A program made the translations under genes and the position numbers. Under the pieces are notes generated by a model. That model was given only the letters and a program-made list of their open reading frames with translations. It was not told the origin of the DNA and did no database searches. Below, one piece after another: positions 22,425 to 33,779 of a stretch of DNA of 64,000 nt. Source of the stretch: Pholiota molesta (lineage: Eukaryota > Basidiomycota > Agaricomycetes > Agaricales > Strophariaceae); the NCBI GenBank assembly GCA_014925825.1, contig JACGCK010000213.1, forward strand, positions 1-64,000. Reading direction: 5' to 3'. Position 1 is the stretch's first letter; each line of letters starts with the position of its first letter.

Positions 22425-22580
22425 GCAGCCTCGGGAGAAGTTTGTGATGGCAGATCAAAGTATTTATTCTAGTTCGTACATTTGGGATTTTCCAACGTTT
22501 GATATAAATGTGATACGAGCCCAAGAACATTTCTCGATTTGCAGGGGCCAACCAAAGAACGCTGCTGATTCCTGAATTCC
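22425..22580 (+). repeat. 3'-flanking repeat R2, copy 1
   Basis: Copies at 22425-22580, 25680-25850 and 32805-32945 share CCTCGGGAGAA, GATGGCAGATCA and TTTGACACAAATGCGATAC. Two of the three lie just downstream of a membrane-protein gene; the one at 25.7 kb has no such gene next to it, which suggests a lost copy. Confidence 0.6.
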
Positions 22581-22599
22581 ATCTGCAACAGATGGAACA

Positions 22600-23340
22600 G
22601 ATGATCTCTGTAGACCGAGTATACAAGGTCTGGATCCCGCATTGTGTAGACGGCCACCACCTCCGGGACGTTGCACACAGCCCACACTCACATGTCAGTG
22701 GCGCGCCCACGAAGCCATCATCAATTTCGACATAGGTAATCCAGCGGATTACTGAGGACAAAAATACAATGTAATCTATCGCGCCGTCGACGGGAGCGGC
22801 GTGCACGCGAAGTCGACATGGATCTCGCCACAGGTAATCCATCGCGTAAAGGAGTCGAGGACAAAGATGCGACGTAGGCGCTTTGGGCAAGCCAACAAGC
22901 CCCGGCGGCGGCGGCCGCCAGCACGCGACGCTGCGCACAATGCACACTCAGGCGGCGACGGAGTCAGCCGTGTAGATGAGGCGCGGTGTTCCCACGGAGC
23001 CGCCGTAGATCTCGACACCAGAATTCAGCAGATAAACGAGAACAAAGACATCATGGTGAAGTAGCAATTCTTTTATCTCAAATCAGAGCGTACTTTGATG
23101 AGGAGCGGCATTCTCGCGAGCAAAGTAGAGACCAGCGCGGGACAGTTGGCGGCTGGTCGGGCATCAACTTGAAGTCAGAGAGCAGCTCGCCTAGCAGATA
23201 AAGTTCGGCGGTAGGTCCGGAGACAAGGTGAGCCTATTTCCAGGGATAAGTAGGTGGAGAGTCGAACGAGCAACGAAGGGGGCGTACCGCCGAGTCCTCT
23301 ATGACGACAACGTGAACCTCACAGCCCTTCTTTAGCTCGA
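22600..23340 (-). pseudogene. ETF-QO relic, inverted orientation
   Basis: On the minus strand, from high to low coordinates, the order is that of the real gene. GCEVHVVVIEDSAV corresponds to VVVLEKGAEIG, AHLVSGPTAELYLLGELLSD to the SHIVSGAVIEP segment, MPDQPP to MPDHPL, and SGVEIYGGSVGTPRLIYTAD to the YGVEIYAGFAGAQLLLSDAA segment. Downstream, GEIHVDFACTPLP and YVEIDDGFVGAPL look like two further degenerate repeats of the VEIYAGFAG piece. No open frame remains. Confidence 0.6.
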
Positions 23341-23394
23341 CATAAGCTGGTCCCAGCGAGCCCACCTCCAACTATACACATATCAATTCATCTT

Positions 23395-23600
23395 CCGCAC
23401 GTCTGACCTCGGTTGGACGGTTCGTTTGCATGCGAACGTCGATAACCTGGCAGTAGTGGAATGCAGACAGGTACGTTTAGGCGTATTTTGACGTGAAGAG
23501 GACCTGGAAGGAGTGTGTGCGTGTGAGACCGCAAACGCGAGGGATGGGGTTCTTTGGGTTGGGCGCAAGGGAAAGAAGAGGAACGAGCGATACGTTGAAA
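23395..23600 (+). repeat. dispersed module R, partial copy
   Basis: Shows the GGTACGTTTAGGCGTATTTT and GACGTGAAGAGGACCTG landmarks also found near 33440-33520 (GTACGCTTGTGCGAGTCGTG; CATTTTGACGTCAAACGGAC). The TACCGTGGGACTAA core is missing here. Confidence 0.4.
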
Positions 23601-23639
23601 CTTGAAATCCACCCCTGATGAATAAATCACGTGCCAATC

Positions 23640-24890
23640 GCGATGTTCGATTACGGCTCGCGTTCCTTGTCTTTTCGACTCCCAAACCTCCGTTTCTGCT
23701 GCCCTGGCGGCCTACCACCCGCTCTTCTCTTTCTTTGCACCCGATCTCAAGCTCAAGCCTACCCCATACCACCTCACGCACGCAAACACTCCCACCACCG
23801 CTTGTGCCTTCACAACGTCCGCTCTACATGCAACCGGGCTGGTTCCAACATGCGGGCGTCAACGCTCCAAACTCAAACTCAATCCCGCCTCCATCGAACG
23901 TGCAGAACACGGAGTCGACGGGTGTATCAGTATAAAGGACCCGCTCCTGCGGGGGAAGGCTCGCTGCGCCATCCAAGAGGTAGACGTCGACTCCGGCCCG
24001 AATGATCGGCGGGTGAAGGCGGGTGAAGCCCGCGTCCCAATGAGTGACAGGGATTGAATGCAACTCTCAAGCCCCACACATACCCGGCTTTTGAGGCCCA
24101 AGCAAGTTCAAAAAGTCGAAAAAACACACTTGCAGATATGATATATGAAAGAAACTCAACGATTACATTCAGAAAAGCCTGGATATATGACAAATAGTGT
24201 ATGGAACAAAAGCCAAAATGACGAAACAATACGCCAAAACTCCTGGATTTTTTGGCATATTCATAAATGAGACCTCTATCCCTAACTACTATGTAAGTTT
24301 GAGGGGTCTGGAAAGTCAAACGAGTGAGATATGACGCTAACAACAAACTGGGGACCATTTTCGTAAACAATATTTGTTCTTGTTTGCAGCCCGGTTCAGC
24401 CCTAAGAGAATGATTGCTCGCTTCGCTCGCAATCATTGAAGGTGCCCCGCTGGGCTTGGTGGGCGTAGCGCTCACGCTTGAAGCAGCTCGAGCACGATCA
24501 AGGACTGCGAGATCCATCCTTCGAAGAGGCGTGTGGGTGTGCGAGGGCAGGGGGCTGAACTCGGTACGTCCCCTTCCTCTCGCGCTCTACATACTCCCAC
24601 CCCGATTAGCCTTGGGGAACAGGACCCTCCCTCGTCTGAACTCGGCGCTGTCGTTTCTCCCGTGTGCGTGAAGAACTTGGTCCCCGCTGGAAGTTGCAGC
24701 CCGATGACGCACGCGGGCCACGCAGCCCGCGCTGGCCTTCTGCGTGCTCTGCTTCACACCTGCATATGCAGTGCTCGGTGCTCCGCGCTCGCAGCGCTCA
24801 TCCCCTATCTTTCACAGATAGGATATAGCGGCAATCGCATCACGTCGTTGTTCGCGCTGCCCTCCGTCGTGCCGCGGAGGCTGCGGAGGG
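23640..24890 (+). pseudogene. ETF-QO relic split by an insertion
   Basis: The first part (to about 23934) reads NAPNSNSIPPPSNVQNTEST then GVSV, the remains of the NEPFNPTTVERAEDEVD and CIV region. The second part resumes at about 24413 with IEGAPLGLVG for VGGGPAGLSA and KQLE-like codons, then a GAELGT-like end of exon 1 at 24560. After an intron-like gap, PAGSCSPMTHAG and LIPYLSQIG correspond to PDWKSMPDHPL and IPHPPQMGN. The two parts join precisely across 23935-24412. Confidence 0.6.
23935..24412. mobile_element. putative roughly 480-bp insertion inside the ETF-QO relic
   Basis: The sequence between the two halves of the ETF-QO relic is AT-richer and unrelated to it. Near its left edge is a short hairpin (CCCGC-TCCT-GCGGG, about 23941-23954). 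At its right edge is a 9-bp stem AATGATTGC/GCAATCATT around 24409-24437, so the exact right border is uncertain. ATCA occurs at both junctions and could be a target-site duplication. No transposase is encoded. A MITE or other non-autonomous element is the simplest reading. Confidence 0.4.
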
Positions 24891-25179
24891 CGTCGATATA
24901 GACGCTGGCTTCGCGGGTTATTAAGGATAGCTGCCTCGCGCATGCATGAAAGATAGCCCCGTCATTGGGATGGGAAGGGACCGGATAGCGTACGCCCTCT
25001 CGTGTCATTAGCGCCACCTACTTACTGACGTTAGAACGCACGTTCTCTCACTGTGGACCCGTCCACTATGCCAGATGACAGCTCATTATCGACTTACATC
25101 TGGCGCTCTCGTTGACCTGCTCCACGACGTATCGAATCGTCGATGCACCGCGTACGGCCCAGAGACTTGGAGTCCGCAG

Positions 25180-25340
25180 CTAGCACATTGTACCCATCAT
25201 CCGCGCCGCCGCTGTCGACCAATTCCACGACGTGCGTGGCAGCGGAGGCAACGCACCATCCGGAGGACCTGCCGGTCGATCTGCGCATACTCCGTACATC
25301 CAGCGGCGACGGTTCCTTACATGCCACTCCTGTCGTGTCA
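25180..25340 (+). pseudogene. ETF-QO C-terminal relic
   Basis: The reading PPLSTNSTTCVAAEATHHPE then DLPVDLRIL corresponds to PPLSTDLLTSVALTGTNHAE and DQPVHLRVV of the 14.5-17 kb pseudogene. The cluster-binding end is absent. Confidence 0.6.
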
Positions 25341-25679
25341 GCCCCGGTATCCTGACCTGATGGCGAGCCGGTTCCTCTCGGCACTGCGCTTTGGTGGTGG
25401 AAATGTACGCGGACGATGGGGGTGGAGAGGCGACGGCGGCGGCGGCGGCGGCGGGAATGGTGTAGGAGGAGGGAGGACAGGAAGGGAACGTGTAGAAAAC
25501 AAGGGTGGCTGCGGCTGCGTATGGTGCGTGTATGGGCGCATGTGCCCAGCGTCGGTGTGTGATATGACTTGTGTGTCGGACTGCGTCGGATTCGGTTGTG
25601 TTGGATCTTGCAAATAGGATGTCGACCATATGTCGATGGTGGAAATCAGAGATTGGGTTTTGGATGGGCAGCCTCGGGA

Positions 25680-25850
25680 GAAGACAGGTCCGTGATGGCA
25701 GATCAGAGTAGTACTTATTCAAGTTCGTACATCCAGAATCCTCCAATGTTTGACACAAATGCGATACAAGTATGGGATCGCGAGCGTATTCTTCTTCGTT
25801 TGCACGGGCCGATTGAAGAACGGAGCGCTCCGTCCCTCGATCCGCGTCCA
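25680..25850 (+). repeat. 3'-flanking repeat R2, copy 2 (orphan)
   Basis: Shares CCTCGGGAGAA and TTTGACACAAATGCGATACA with the copies at 22.4 and 32.8 kb. There is no membrane-protein gene upstream, only an ETF-QO fragment. Confidence 0.55.
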
Positions 25851-26189
25851 TCCCTAACAGATGCTCTTTCAAGCTGGAGATCGAGTCGAGTCGGTAGACC
25901 TAGGTCTGGGATCTCGCATCCTAAGGTCTTCCAGCATGAGAACTATGTACATGATGTATGTAGATTGCAGCTCACGCGCACGTCGTCCGTCGTCCACGTA
26001 GGATGCGTGGGTGATAATATGTATGCGCGAATAAACATAGCTTTAGTCCCCCCTGCGGGTGGAAAGCACTCCAAAGGCACTACGCTCTGTTTTTACCTTT
26101 GCTTTACCTATATAGAAGTGTTTCCGATAGTCTTAACAGCCTGTTTTATACAGGCTTTACTTGCATAGTATCTACGTAATGTAGGTATA

Positions 26190-26500
26190 CGATGGGCGTG
26201 TTGCTCACATTCTGCAACGTGGACTGCGTCAACGGCAATAACGCCGCCCAGACGGGTGTGGACTTCTGCTATTTCCCGAACACTTAAGTGAGTTCTGTCT
26301 GGGATGGAGTTCGATTACTTATATCGCTGAACGACGTGGGATGTGATAGCTGTGATATCAGTTCGTTGTACGTAGATTTTACGTATTTGATGATGTGGTA
26401 CGGATGCTGATGAACCATACTAGCATTGTCGTTCCGGGACGTGCGGGGGGATGGGAATGGGCCGGTTATTGCGGCGGCCTAGGTCCGGAAAGTTGGCGCG
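26190..26500 (+). pseudogene. relic of the short secreted six-cysteine form
   Basis: LLTFCNVDCVNGNNAAQTGV followed by DFCYFPN matches the LITFCHTDCT and TNCFVPPPG region at 12.5 kb. A DSCDISSL segment then corresponds to CAIGSF, and TACTAG precedes the last mini-exon. Exons upstream of this are missing. Confidence 0.5.
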
Positions 26501-26924
26501 CTAAGGTTCAGCAGGTGTGCGGTAGCGTAGCGTTGGGAATGTCCTTAGGGGTATCGCCTCGGGCAATCAAATAAGTCATGGATTTAAAATCACAATGCTG
26601 GTAAGAGCTGCATGTCTATTGAAAATACTGAAGTGCAGAAAGGACAAAAATATGGTGTATTTGGGTGTGTTGCAAATCAGAGCCAGGTCGGGAATAGGCA
26701 GCGCACGCTTCCAGAGGAACAGCGGCATGCGCGTGGACGACGCAGGGACAGTGCGGGATGGCTGCGCTGCTGGTCGGGCGTGGACTTCCTGTGGACCCTT
26801 ATCCCATCTATCCACGCAGGGCCCACGACAGCTCAGGAGCGGTATGTAATCCTGTCCCCAGGGATGAGCGGAGTGGAGAGGCTGACGAGAAACAAGGCGA
26901 CGTACTGAGGTCAGCGCCGTTCAC

Positions 26925-27250
26925 CCACCGGCACGATGACGCGAATCGCGCAGCCCTTCTCGCGCTCGGGCTATCTCAGGTGGACGGCGGAACTAAGCTC
27001 AGCGAAATAACCTCCAATACATACGCTAACGGTTCCAAGTTGGATTGAACATTGATTGCATAGCTCTTTTGCTGGCGAGTCGCGACAGTGCGGATCGTGG
27101 TGTAGATGCAGCCCGGAAATTGGGACGTAGCGGGCCTGGCTGGGTGCGTGGAAAGAGAGGGTAGTAGTAAAGACAAGAGGAGGAATCGACGCCTTACCGT
27201 GGGACTAAAGTGCACGTATGTGAGTCTCCCACGCTCCTGCACGCGCGTCG
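26925..27250 (+). repeat. dispersed module R, copy 2
   Basis: Matches the 19.9 kb copy through GCAGCCCTT-TCGCGCT, ACATACGCTAA, GATTGAACATTGATTG, AGTGCGGAT, and the TACCGTGGGACTAA core. It ends in GAGTCTCCCACGCTC. Confidence 0.6.
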
Positions 27251-27820
27251 CGCACTGAACACTACTGTCCTCTCTCTGCACGCGCGCTCGGCACGTATCT
27301 TCTCTTGTTAGCATAATGTACCTCCCGCCGGTTACCCTCCTTTTCCTTTGGAAATAGGATCATGCATTGGCTTTGTCCCCCATGCATCAGATGAGCTGCC
27401 GACTGAAAATGATGCCGGCCACCCAGGCATCTACCCAGCGCTGCTCTCGCGTATGTTTTCTTCACCCCAAAGCCCACTTTGTTTTTATGCCTTATCCGTT
27501 ATAGATGAGTACATAAGGGCAATGCCAACTGCGACGTGGCATCCACCCGCTAGCTAGTGAGTGTGAGGTACATTGATGGTTGAGGTGAAAAGTAGCTTGA
27601 GTTAGATAGTTGATTGATGAATGTATCGCTTTTCGCGCCTCTTTGTAAAAAACAAACGAGATGTATAGTAGGATACCCTCATTGATCTCACAGCTGCACT
27701 TCTCAAACCGCCATTATGCTGGATGTGTAAGTGACCCCTGTTGTTCTATTAATGTAACGAAATATCTAGTGAATCATGATTTCTAAGTTTTGAAGCAGAG
27801 ATTACGGCTCATCTAAGAAG

Positions 27821-27827
27821 TATATAA
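27821..27827 (+). promoter_or_regulatory. TATA box of membrane-protein pseudogene 2
   Basis: TATATAA within the same conserved proximal region as at 21094; retained although the gene downstream is broken. Confidence 0.5.
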
Positions 27828-27953
27828 GCCTTTTTTAAAGCGCGGCGTCGAGCACTTCAGTTTAATAAGCTGCTTCAGCGGAAGCAGTACGATACAAACT
27901 AATTCCAGGTTCCCTGCTCCCCTTCTCTCGTTCGTCACTCTCAGTGCAGTGAA

Positions 27954-28840
27954 ATGGCCCTATCTTTTTTGTATAGATTTTGTGAGTGCTTGAACCATGT
28001 CGATTTCACTATCCACGACATTTCCATCCCTTACAGATGCCAGTCCCGGTGGAGGATGTGATCATACCAGTCCAGACAATGATTCCTTCCCTTTGATCCA
28101 TCTTGACCCGTATGTATTCGTCTTATCTTCTGGTATTCCTTGTTTTGACGCTGTTGAAGACTGACAGGCAACAGCGGTGAATGCCTCAATGCGCCTACTG
28201 GTATTAACTGGACCACCGTTGAACTCAATAACAACCTGGTTAATGCAATATGTACGCCCATGCTCGTCCTTTGCCCTTCATTCACTAAATGAGATACACT
28301 ATCAAGCCATGCTCGTAGCGTACTGCGATGCAATTGCACGGGAAATGCTAATACGGCCAAAGCGGCCTACGTGCTTGGTGCTGGGCCGGGTAGTTTTATC
28401 TATGAACTCGGGCGCATACCTTGCTACCAGCGTAAATCTCGAAGCTGCAATATGGCTCCTTCATAGTGGGAATGCTACAACGGAGGTCGCCCATCTGGGA
28501 ATTCGGAGGCGTTACAACAGTTACCGTCTCAGTGTCCGCTACTGCAGTAGCGACCAATCGCCGCAGGCATTACCTCAAAAGGTGCGGAACCTGCGACTGT
28601 GGGGCGTCCGCTACGCCACGGCAGTATCTTCCATCCAACCACAAGCAAATATTGGGCGCCAAAAAGGTGCTGATGTTTGGGAGATTGTGGCAGGAATATT
28701 ATTGGGATGTATAGCTGTCTGTTTTTTGATCGTCATCACGTACTGTTGGAGAAGATGTTGGAATGCGATGTTGCAGTGGATTTTGCCTTCAAGTGAGTGC
28801 GCGCTGGGCCCACCTGCATCATCGCGTGCGGCGTGTTGAT
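27954..28840 (+). pseudogene. six-cysteine membrane protein 2, frameshifted
   Basis: It starts like copies 1 and 3 (MALSFLYRF, GGGCDHTSPDNDSFPL, ECLNAPTGINWTTVEL). It then loses single bases in the FCDANCTGN exon (CDAIAREMLIRPKRP is out of frame) and in the stalk. The membrane segment persists (IVAGILLGCIAVCFLIVITY, then CWRRCWNAM). The cytosolic tail of copies 1 and 3 is not recognisable. The promoter and first three exons are as well kept as in the intact copies, which suggests recent loss or local sequence errors. Confidence 0.66.
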
Positions 28841-29569
28841 CATTCTGAATGTGGATTCATAGAGCCGCATACTTCTGTAATGCCCTTTGTCATGATCTCT
28901 CCGCCAAGGACGGAGAAAACCTCACTCACCACGTCGGTTCCTTCGCATGCCATGACCAACACAGTACTATGATGGAGAGGATTTGACAGTTCTGCTGGGA
29001 GTTTTAGCCCTGACGTGGACAAACCACGCTGAGGGTCTGGACGAGAATAATCATGGCGACGGTTGGATGAACCTTCGACCGGTTGTCAATTGGAAAAGCT
29101 TGTATGCAGGTGCACGATGTGAAGGTTTCGACGCAGTAGTAGTATATTCTTCCGCGTTTACTGGTTTTTCTGTTTCCATGTTTTCGGTGCGGGTGAATCG
29201 CCTGCCTATTACTGCGGCTTGCGTTCTGAACTCCAGAAAAATTAAATTGGCGAGCGAAGGTTCGTGCACTTGTATATTAGCGTAGCCTTGTGAACTTCCT
29301 GAGCCGGCGCCGCGGATCGTCTCGGGAAATAAAGTAAATTATGGATTGTGTCATCGTACAATGGAACTAAATTTCTGATGCAAATAAGGACGCCTACGAA
29401 AGATAGCAGTTCTCATCTAAATGGCGATCGCCCGGGCAGGAGCAACGGACAGGCTCTGCCGCACTGTTGGCTGGACCAGACGAATGCATACGAAAATGCC
29501 ACCTACAACGCAGGGTCCTTATAGAACAGCCGGTCAATGCTCGAATACGCGTTTGTATCCCAAGTACCT

Positions 29570-30460
29570 GTCAAGCCAGCCCCAATAGTGACCACCGCCA
29601 GCACGCTGCACCCAGCACATATCGCCACGTCGACGGGAGCGACGTGCCCGCGAAGCCGTCATCCATCGCGACACAGGTCATCCATCGCGTAAAGGAGTCG
29701 AGGACAAAGATGCGACGTAGGCGCTTCGGTTTCAAGTCAGAAGGTTGGGTACAGGTAGCAGATCCGCAGACAAAGCAGAGCCGGCGAGGGATGGATGGCG
29801 ACTGGTCGGGCATTGACGCGCGGTTGCGGAACAGCTTATATATCTTTCGCACAGGGCTCGATGACGGCTCGTAATGCTTCCCGGGCTGAGTGGATGAAGG
29901 CGAAGCAGAAACGAAGGGGACGTACTAATGTCAGTGCCTGTCTCCGGCACCACGACGCGAATCTCGCAAATGTGAGACGTTTAGACACGGATCAGAGGTC
30001 CTCGACGTCGTTGTTCCCCGTCAGCGCCACGTTTTCCAACGAACTCGTCGGCAGCAAACGACGGGCGCCCTGTGGAAGTGTTCTGTAATCAGTGATGAAT
30101 AAGTTCAACCTCCATGACACTCACTAGCTAGGGAATAACGCGGACCAGTCGTTCATTTGTAGCCATCTGTGACGAATGAGGGATAGGCAATGTGTGCTTC
30201 TGGAGGAGGAGGAACATACGCGAAACCAGCGCTGGCCAGATACATGGGTGGCCGGGCATCGTCTTCTAGTCGACAGCTCATCTAGTGTGCGAGGGCCAAT
30301 AACAGCCCGAGGGCAATGTAGAATCCTATTTCCAGATGCTAAGTAGGGTCATCGTTGGGAAGTACAGTATGTAAATAAGAACTGAACGTACTGAGCACGG
30401 CGCCCTCCTCTAATTCGACGACGTCAGACTTGCAGTCTTCTCCTCCAGCTGCTTCAGGAA
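29570..30460 (-). pseudogene. ETF-QO relic, inverted orientation
   Basis: Reading the minus strand, LKQLEEK and an EEGAV-like end of exon 1 lie at about 30390-30460. Then RTLDELS, an equivalent of RALDELL, sits near 30280. ALVSRMFLLLQKHTLPIPHS follows near 30200-30240, matching ALSSRMLFLTQKHALPIPHP. RWMTCVAMDDGFAGTSLP near 29640-29710 recalls VEIYAGFAGAQ. Frames change between these pieces. Confidence 0.58.
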
Positions 30461-30584
30461 GTATGGGGGCATTCTTGTCGGGGATCTAGTGAAGATAGAG
30501 CTCTGCATTGTAGTGGGACTGCGTACGGGTTGTGATGGCGTGGAGTGTGCTTCAACGTGCGCGCAGACTCCCAGAGAGAGAGAG

Positions 30585-30830
30585 GAGAGTAGGGGTCGTG
30601 GGAGATTCGAATACCACGTGCACTTTAGTCCCACGGTAAGATGTTTACGTTGATTCCTCCTGGACCTCCTCCTATCTGAGTCTCCGCCTTTCCGGCCTCA
30701 CACGCACACACCGCTATCCTATTCCTGCGCACTCTGTCTGGTCCACTACGCGCTAGATTGTACCGGGGGTGCATTTCCACCACCACCATCCGCACTTTCG
30801 TGACTCGCAAGCAAACGAACCGTTCAAGTC
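30585..30830 (-). repeat. dispersed module R, inverted copy
   Basis: The reverse complement contains the core TACCGTGGGACTAA followed by AGTGCACGTGGTAT, and farther along the GTGCGGATGGTGGTGGAAAT segment. The neighbouring ETF-QO relic is also inverted, so the whole block was probably inverted together. Confidence 0.55.
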
Positions 30831-31416
30831 GGAACGTGCGCTTGATACCTCCATCTGCTTGAAATAGCCCGAGCGCGAGAAGTGATCCGGTGGTTGGTGC
30901 GAGATTCAAGGCGGTGGAAAGGTGGAGGGGGAGGAGACGAGCACGCGGTTGATGGAATCGCAGAATCATCTCGTTGCGGCCCTCGCTCGGGCCTGTTATG
31001 TCCGTCTCGCTATGTTGATTTCTGGCGGTTATAGATAGTACTTTCCTTCATGTTCCTTTTGCTTTTTTAGATGTTTCTTGAACGAACGTTCGCATTGAGG
31101 TACATTGATGGTCGAATCACCGGTGATAAGTAGCTGTAATTAGATTGTTATTTGATGGAAGTACCAACTTTTCAGCGTCTCGTTGGTCTGTTCAAAATGG
31201 AGCGAGTTTAGTAATAGGATACCGATAAAATGATACGACAAAGGTCGTTATCTCTATGTATATTGTTGTCGTATCCAAGGCGATGAGTTGGAAAAGGAAC
31301 GAATATGCTCGTCGACGATTCAGATGTGGATGCTGACTCCGCTGACTTGAGGTGAGCCGGGAGGAGGTATTGAGCTCCGATGAAGCAGAGATTGAGATTA
31401 CGGATCATCTGATATG

Positions 31417-31423
31417 TATATAG
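31417..31423 (+). promoter_or_regulatory. TATA box of membrane-protein gene 3
   Basis: TATATAG in the conserved proximal region (GATTACGGATCATCTGATA upstream, CCTTTTTATAAAGCGCTGCG downstream). ATG follows 138 nt later. Confidence 0.6.
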
Positions 31424-31554
31424 GCCTTTTTATAAAGCGCTGCGTCGAGCATCTCACTGTATAACCTGCTTGCTTCAACGGAAGCAGTACGATATAAACT
31501 AATTCCAGGTTCCCTGCTCCCCTTTTCTCATTCGTCATTCTCAGTGACGGTAAA

Positions 31555-32585
31555 ATGGCCGTATCTTTTATGTATCGCTTCTGTGAGTGCGTAAACTATG
31601 TCGATTTGATTTTATTATCCACGACGTTTCCATCCCTGACAGATGCCAGTCCCGGTGGAGGATGTAGTCATACCAGTCCAGACAACGATTCCTTCCCCTT
31701 GATCCATCTTGAGCCGTATGTGTTCATCCTATCTTCTGGTATTCCTTATTTTGACGCTGTTGAAGACTGACAGGTAGCAACGGTGAATGCCTCAGTGCGC
31801 CTACTGGTATTAACTGGACCACCGTTGAACTCAATAACAACCTGGTTAATGGAACATGTACGCCCATGCTCGTCCTTTGCCCTTCATCCACTGAAAGAGG
31901 TAAACTATAAAGCCATGCTCACAACATTCTGCGATGCCAAATGCACGGGAAACAGGAATATCGGGCAAAGCGGACCTACGTGCTACGGTGCTGGGCCTGG
32001 GTACGTTCTATCTCATGAACTCGTGCCGCATACTTTGCTGAACAGCGCAAACCTCGAAGCTGCCATATTGGCTCCTTCATCGTGACGAATTCTACAACGG
32101 AGGTCGCCCCGTCTGGCGAATTTGGAGGCAATGCAACAGTGACCGTCTCAGTAGTCGCTACTGCAGTAGCGACCGATTCGCCACAGGCATTACCTTCGAC
32201 TCAGCAACAAGGAGATCTTGCGCCCCAGGAGTCCCTTACTGGGATTTTGGGAATTGTGGGTGGAATACTATTGGGGTTCACAGCAATTTTCTCGTTAATG
32301 CTCACCGCTTACTATTGGAAACGACGGCGGGATGCGAAGCTGAAAATGACTGCGCCGTCACGTAAGTTCGCATTCACCTGTCTCAGTGTGCGCCGCGAAT
32401 TGCCAGTAGTCATGCTCAAGGATAGATCTATAGCGCTCTATCCTTTGATTCCGGACTATAACTTTAGTTCTCAGCTGATTGCGGCGAATGGCGACCATAG
32501 AGGGAGTGCCTCCGTGTATAGCACAAACATAAGCGTAGATTACAGCGATACAGTGGTGGAGAAGACCAAGAACGACGTGCTGTAA
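31555..32585 (+). CDS. six-cysteine single-pass membrane protein 3 (intact)
   Basis: Six exons: 31555-31582, 31643-31715, 31778-31857, 31913-32000, 32060-32361 and 32407-32585. They total 750 nt, giving 249 aa. The ectodomain is YASPGGGCSHTSPDNDSFPL, NGECLSAPTGINWTTVEL, MLTTFCDAKCTGNRNIGQSG, PTCYGAGPGCHIGSFIV. The stalk carries an SFIVTNSTTEVAPSG sequon region (N-glycosylation likely). The helix is VGGILLGFTAIFSLMLTAYY, followed by WKRRRDAKLK. The cytosolic tail (SLVMLKDRSIALYPLIPDYN, FSSQLIAANG, then acidic and Ser-rich residues) aligns with copy 1, which supports the last intron of 45 nt. As in copy 1, the leader before ATG is signal-like but lacks ATG and follows an in-frame stop. Unnamed family. 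Confidence 0.72.
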
Positions 32586-32804
32586 TTGAAATTTGTTCCT
32601 GTACTTATTGGTATATACTGCATTGTTCTTCACCTGTTCCAAGATTCCCACTTTTTATCTTGTTAGATATCGAAAATACAGCAGTTGGATACGCCGGCTA
32701 GTCTATTCCGAAAGGTAGATGGGTATGAAGCCATATTCTGGATCCGCTGGTGTAATGCGTTCGTCAAATTCGAATGTGCGGATGATGGATATCAAAGAAT
32801 ACGG

Positions 32805-32945
32805 ATTGGCAGCTTCGGGAGAACGTCGTGATAGAAGATCAAAGTGTTCTAGCTCTAGGATTTTTCAATGTTTGACACAAATGTGATACAAGTATGAGGG
32901 CTCAAATACGTTCTTTGTTTTCAGGGGCTGGATGAAGCAAGCCGC
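32805..32945 (+). repeat. 3'-flanking repeat R2, copy 3
   Basis: Shares CTTCGGGAGAA, AGATCAAAGT and TTTGACACAAATGTGATACA with the copies at 22.4 and 25.7 kb. It lies downstream of membrane-protein gene 3, as copy 1 lies downstream of gene 1. Confidence 0.55.
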
Positions 32946-33419
32946 TTCCGATGGTCTGCGTCTACGTTTAGCAGATACAGATGACCTTTAGAGATCTCGG
33001 TAGACAAGGTCTGGGCTCCCGCATCGTAATGCCTTCAAACTTCGAAGGCGTATAGATTGGATTTCACGCGCATGTCGCGCATCGTTGAAGTTCTATTCCC
33101 ACATGCGCGTGAAAGGCGCTGAAAAGCTCAGCTCATTGACACACCGTCTATACCATTCCGACCATTCTATATAGGTAGATACTATATAATCCAGCCTGTA
33201 CAAAATAAAATACCCAGTCTTCACCTAGTACAAGTGCTTTTTGATGGTTTGTACATTAGCGTAGCGTTGTGAATTTTTGTTAGGCGGATCGTCTCGGTCA
33301 TCAAGCTCAGGAGATGTATTTCTTTATTTGCGAGTAAGTACACATAAGGAAGACGGGGGTTCTCGTCCTGCCGTATTATTTATCTTGTGAGATATTGGCG
33401 AGACAGCAGTTACAGACTT

Positions 33420-33660
33420 ACAGTTAGGTACGCTTGTGCGAGTCGTGAAGGTGCGGATGGTGATGGAAATACATTCGGCTACATTTTGACGTCAAACGGA
33501 CCTGACAGGGTTACGAGGAAGAGAGGATAGCGGCATGTGCATTTGAAACTGGAGGAGTCGACGTGAAGTGCCACAGAACACTGACAGATACAGAACATCC
33601 ATCCAGCTTCGCTTACCGTGGGACTAAATTGCACGTGGTAATCTGCCGTTCGGCGCTGTG
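33420..33660 (+). repeat. dispersed module R, copy 4
   Basis: GTGCGGATGGTGATGGAAAT, then GGAAGAGAGGATA, ATGTGCAT, and the core TACCGTGGGACTAA before ATTGCACGTGGTA. An ETF-QO relic starts directly downstream. Confidence 0.55.
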
Positions 33661-33779
33661 ACTCTGTGACCTAATACGAGCGACGTACACCGCTCATGCA
33701 CACGCACTCAAGCACACCCCGCGCCAAAATGCATGCGTACGCCCTCGCATAGCTCAATCCGCCCACCTCCGAGCATATG

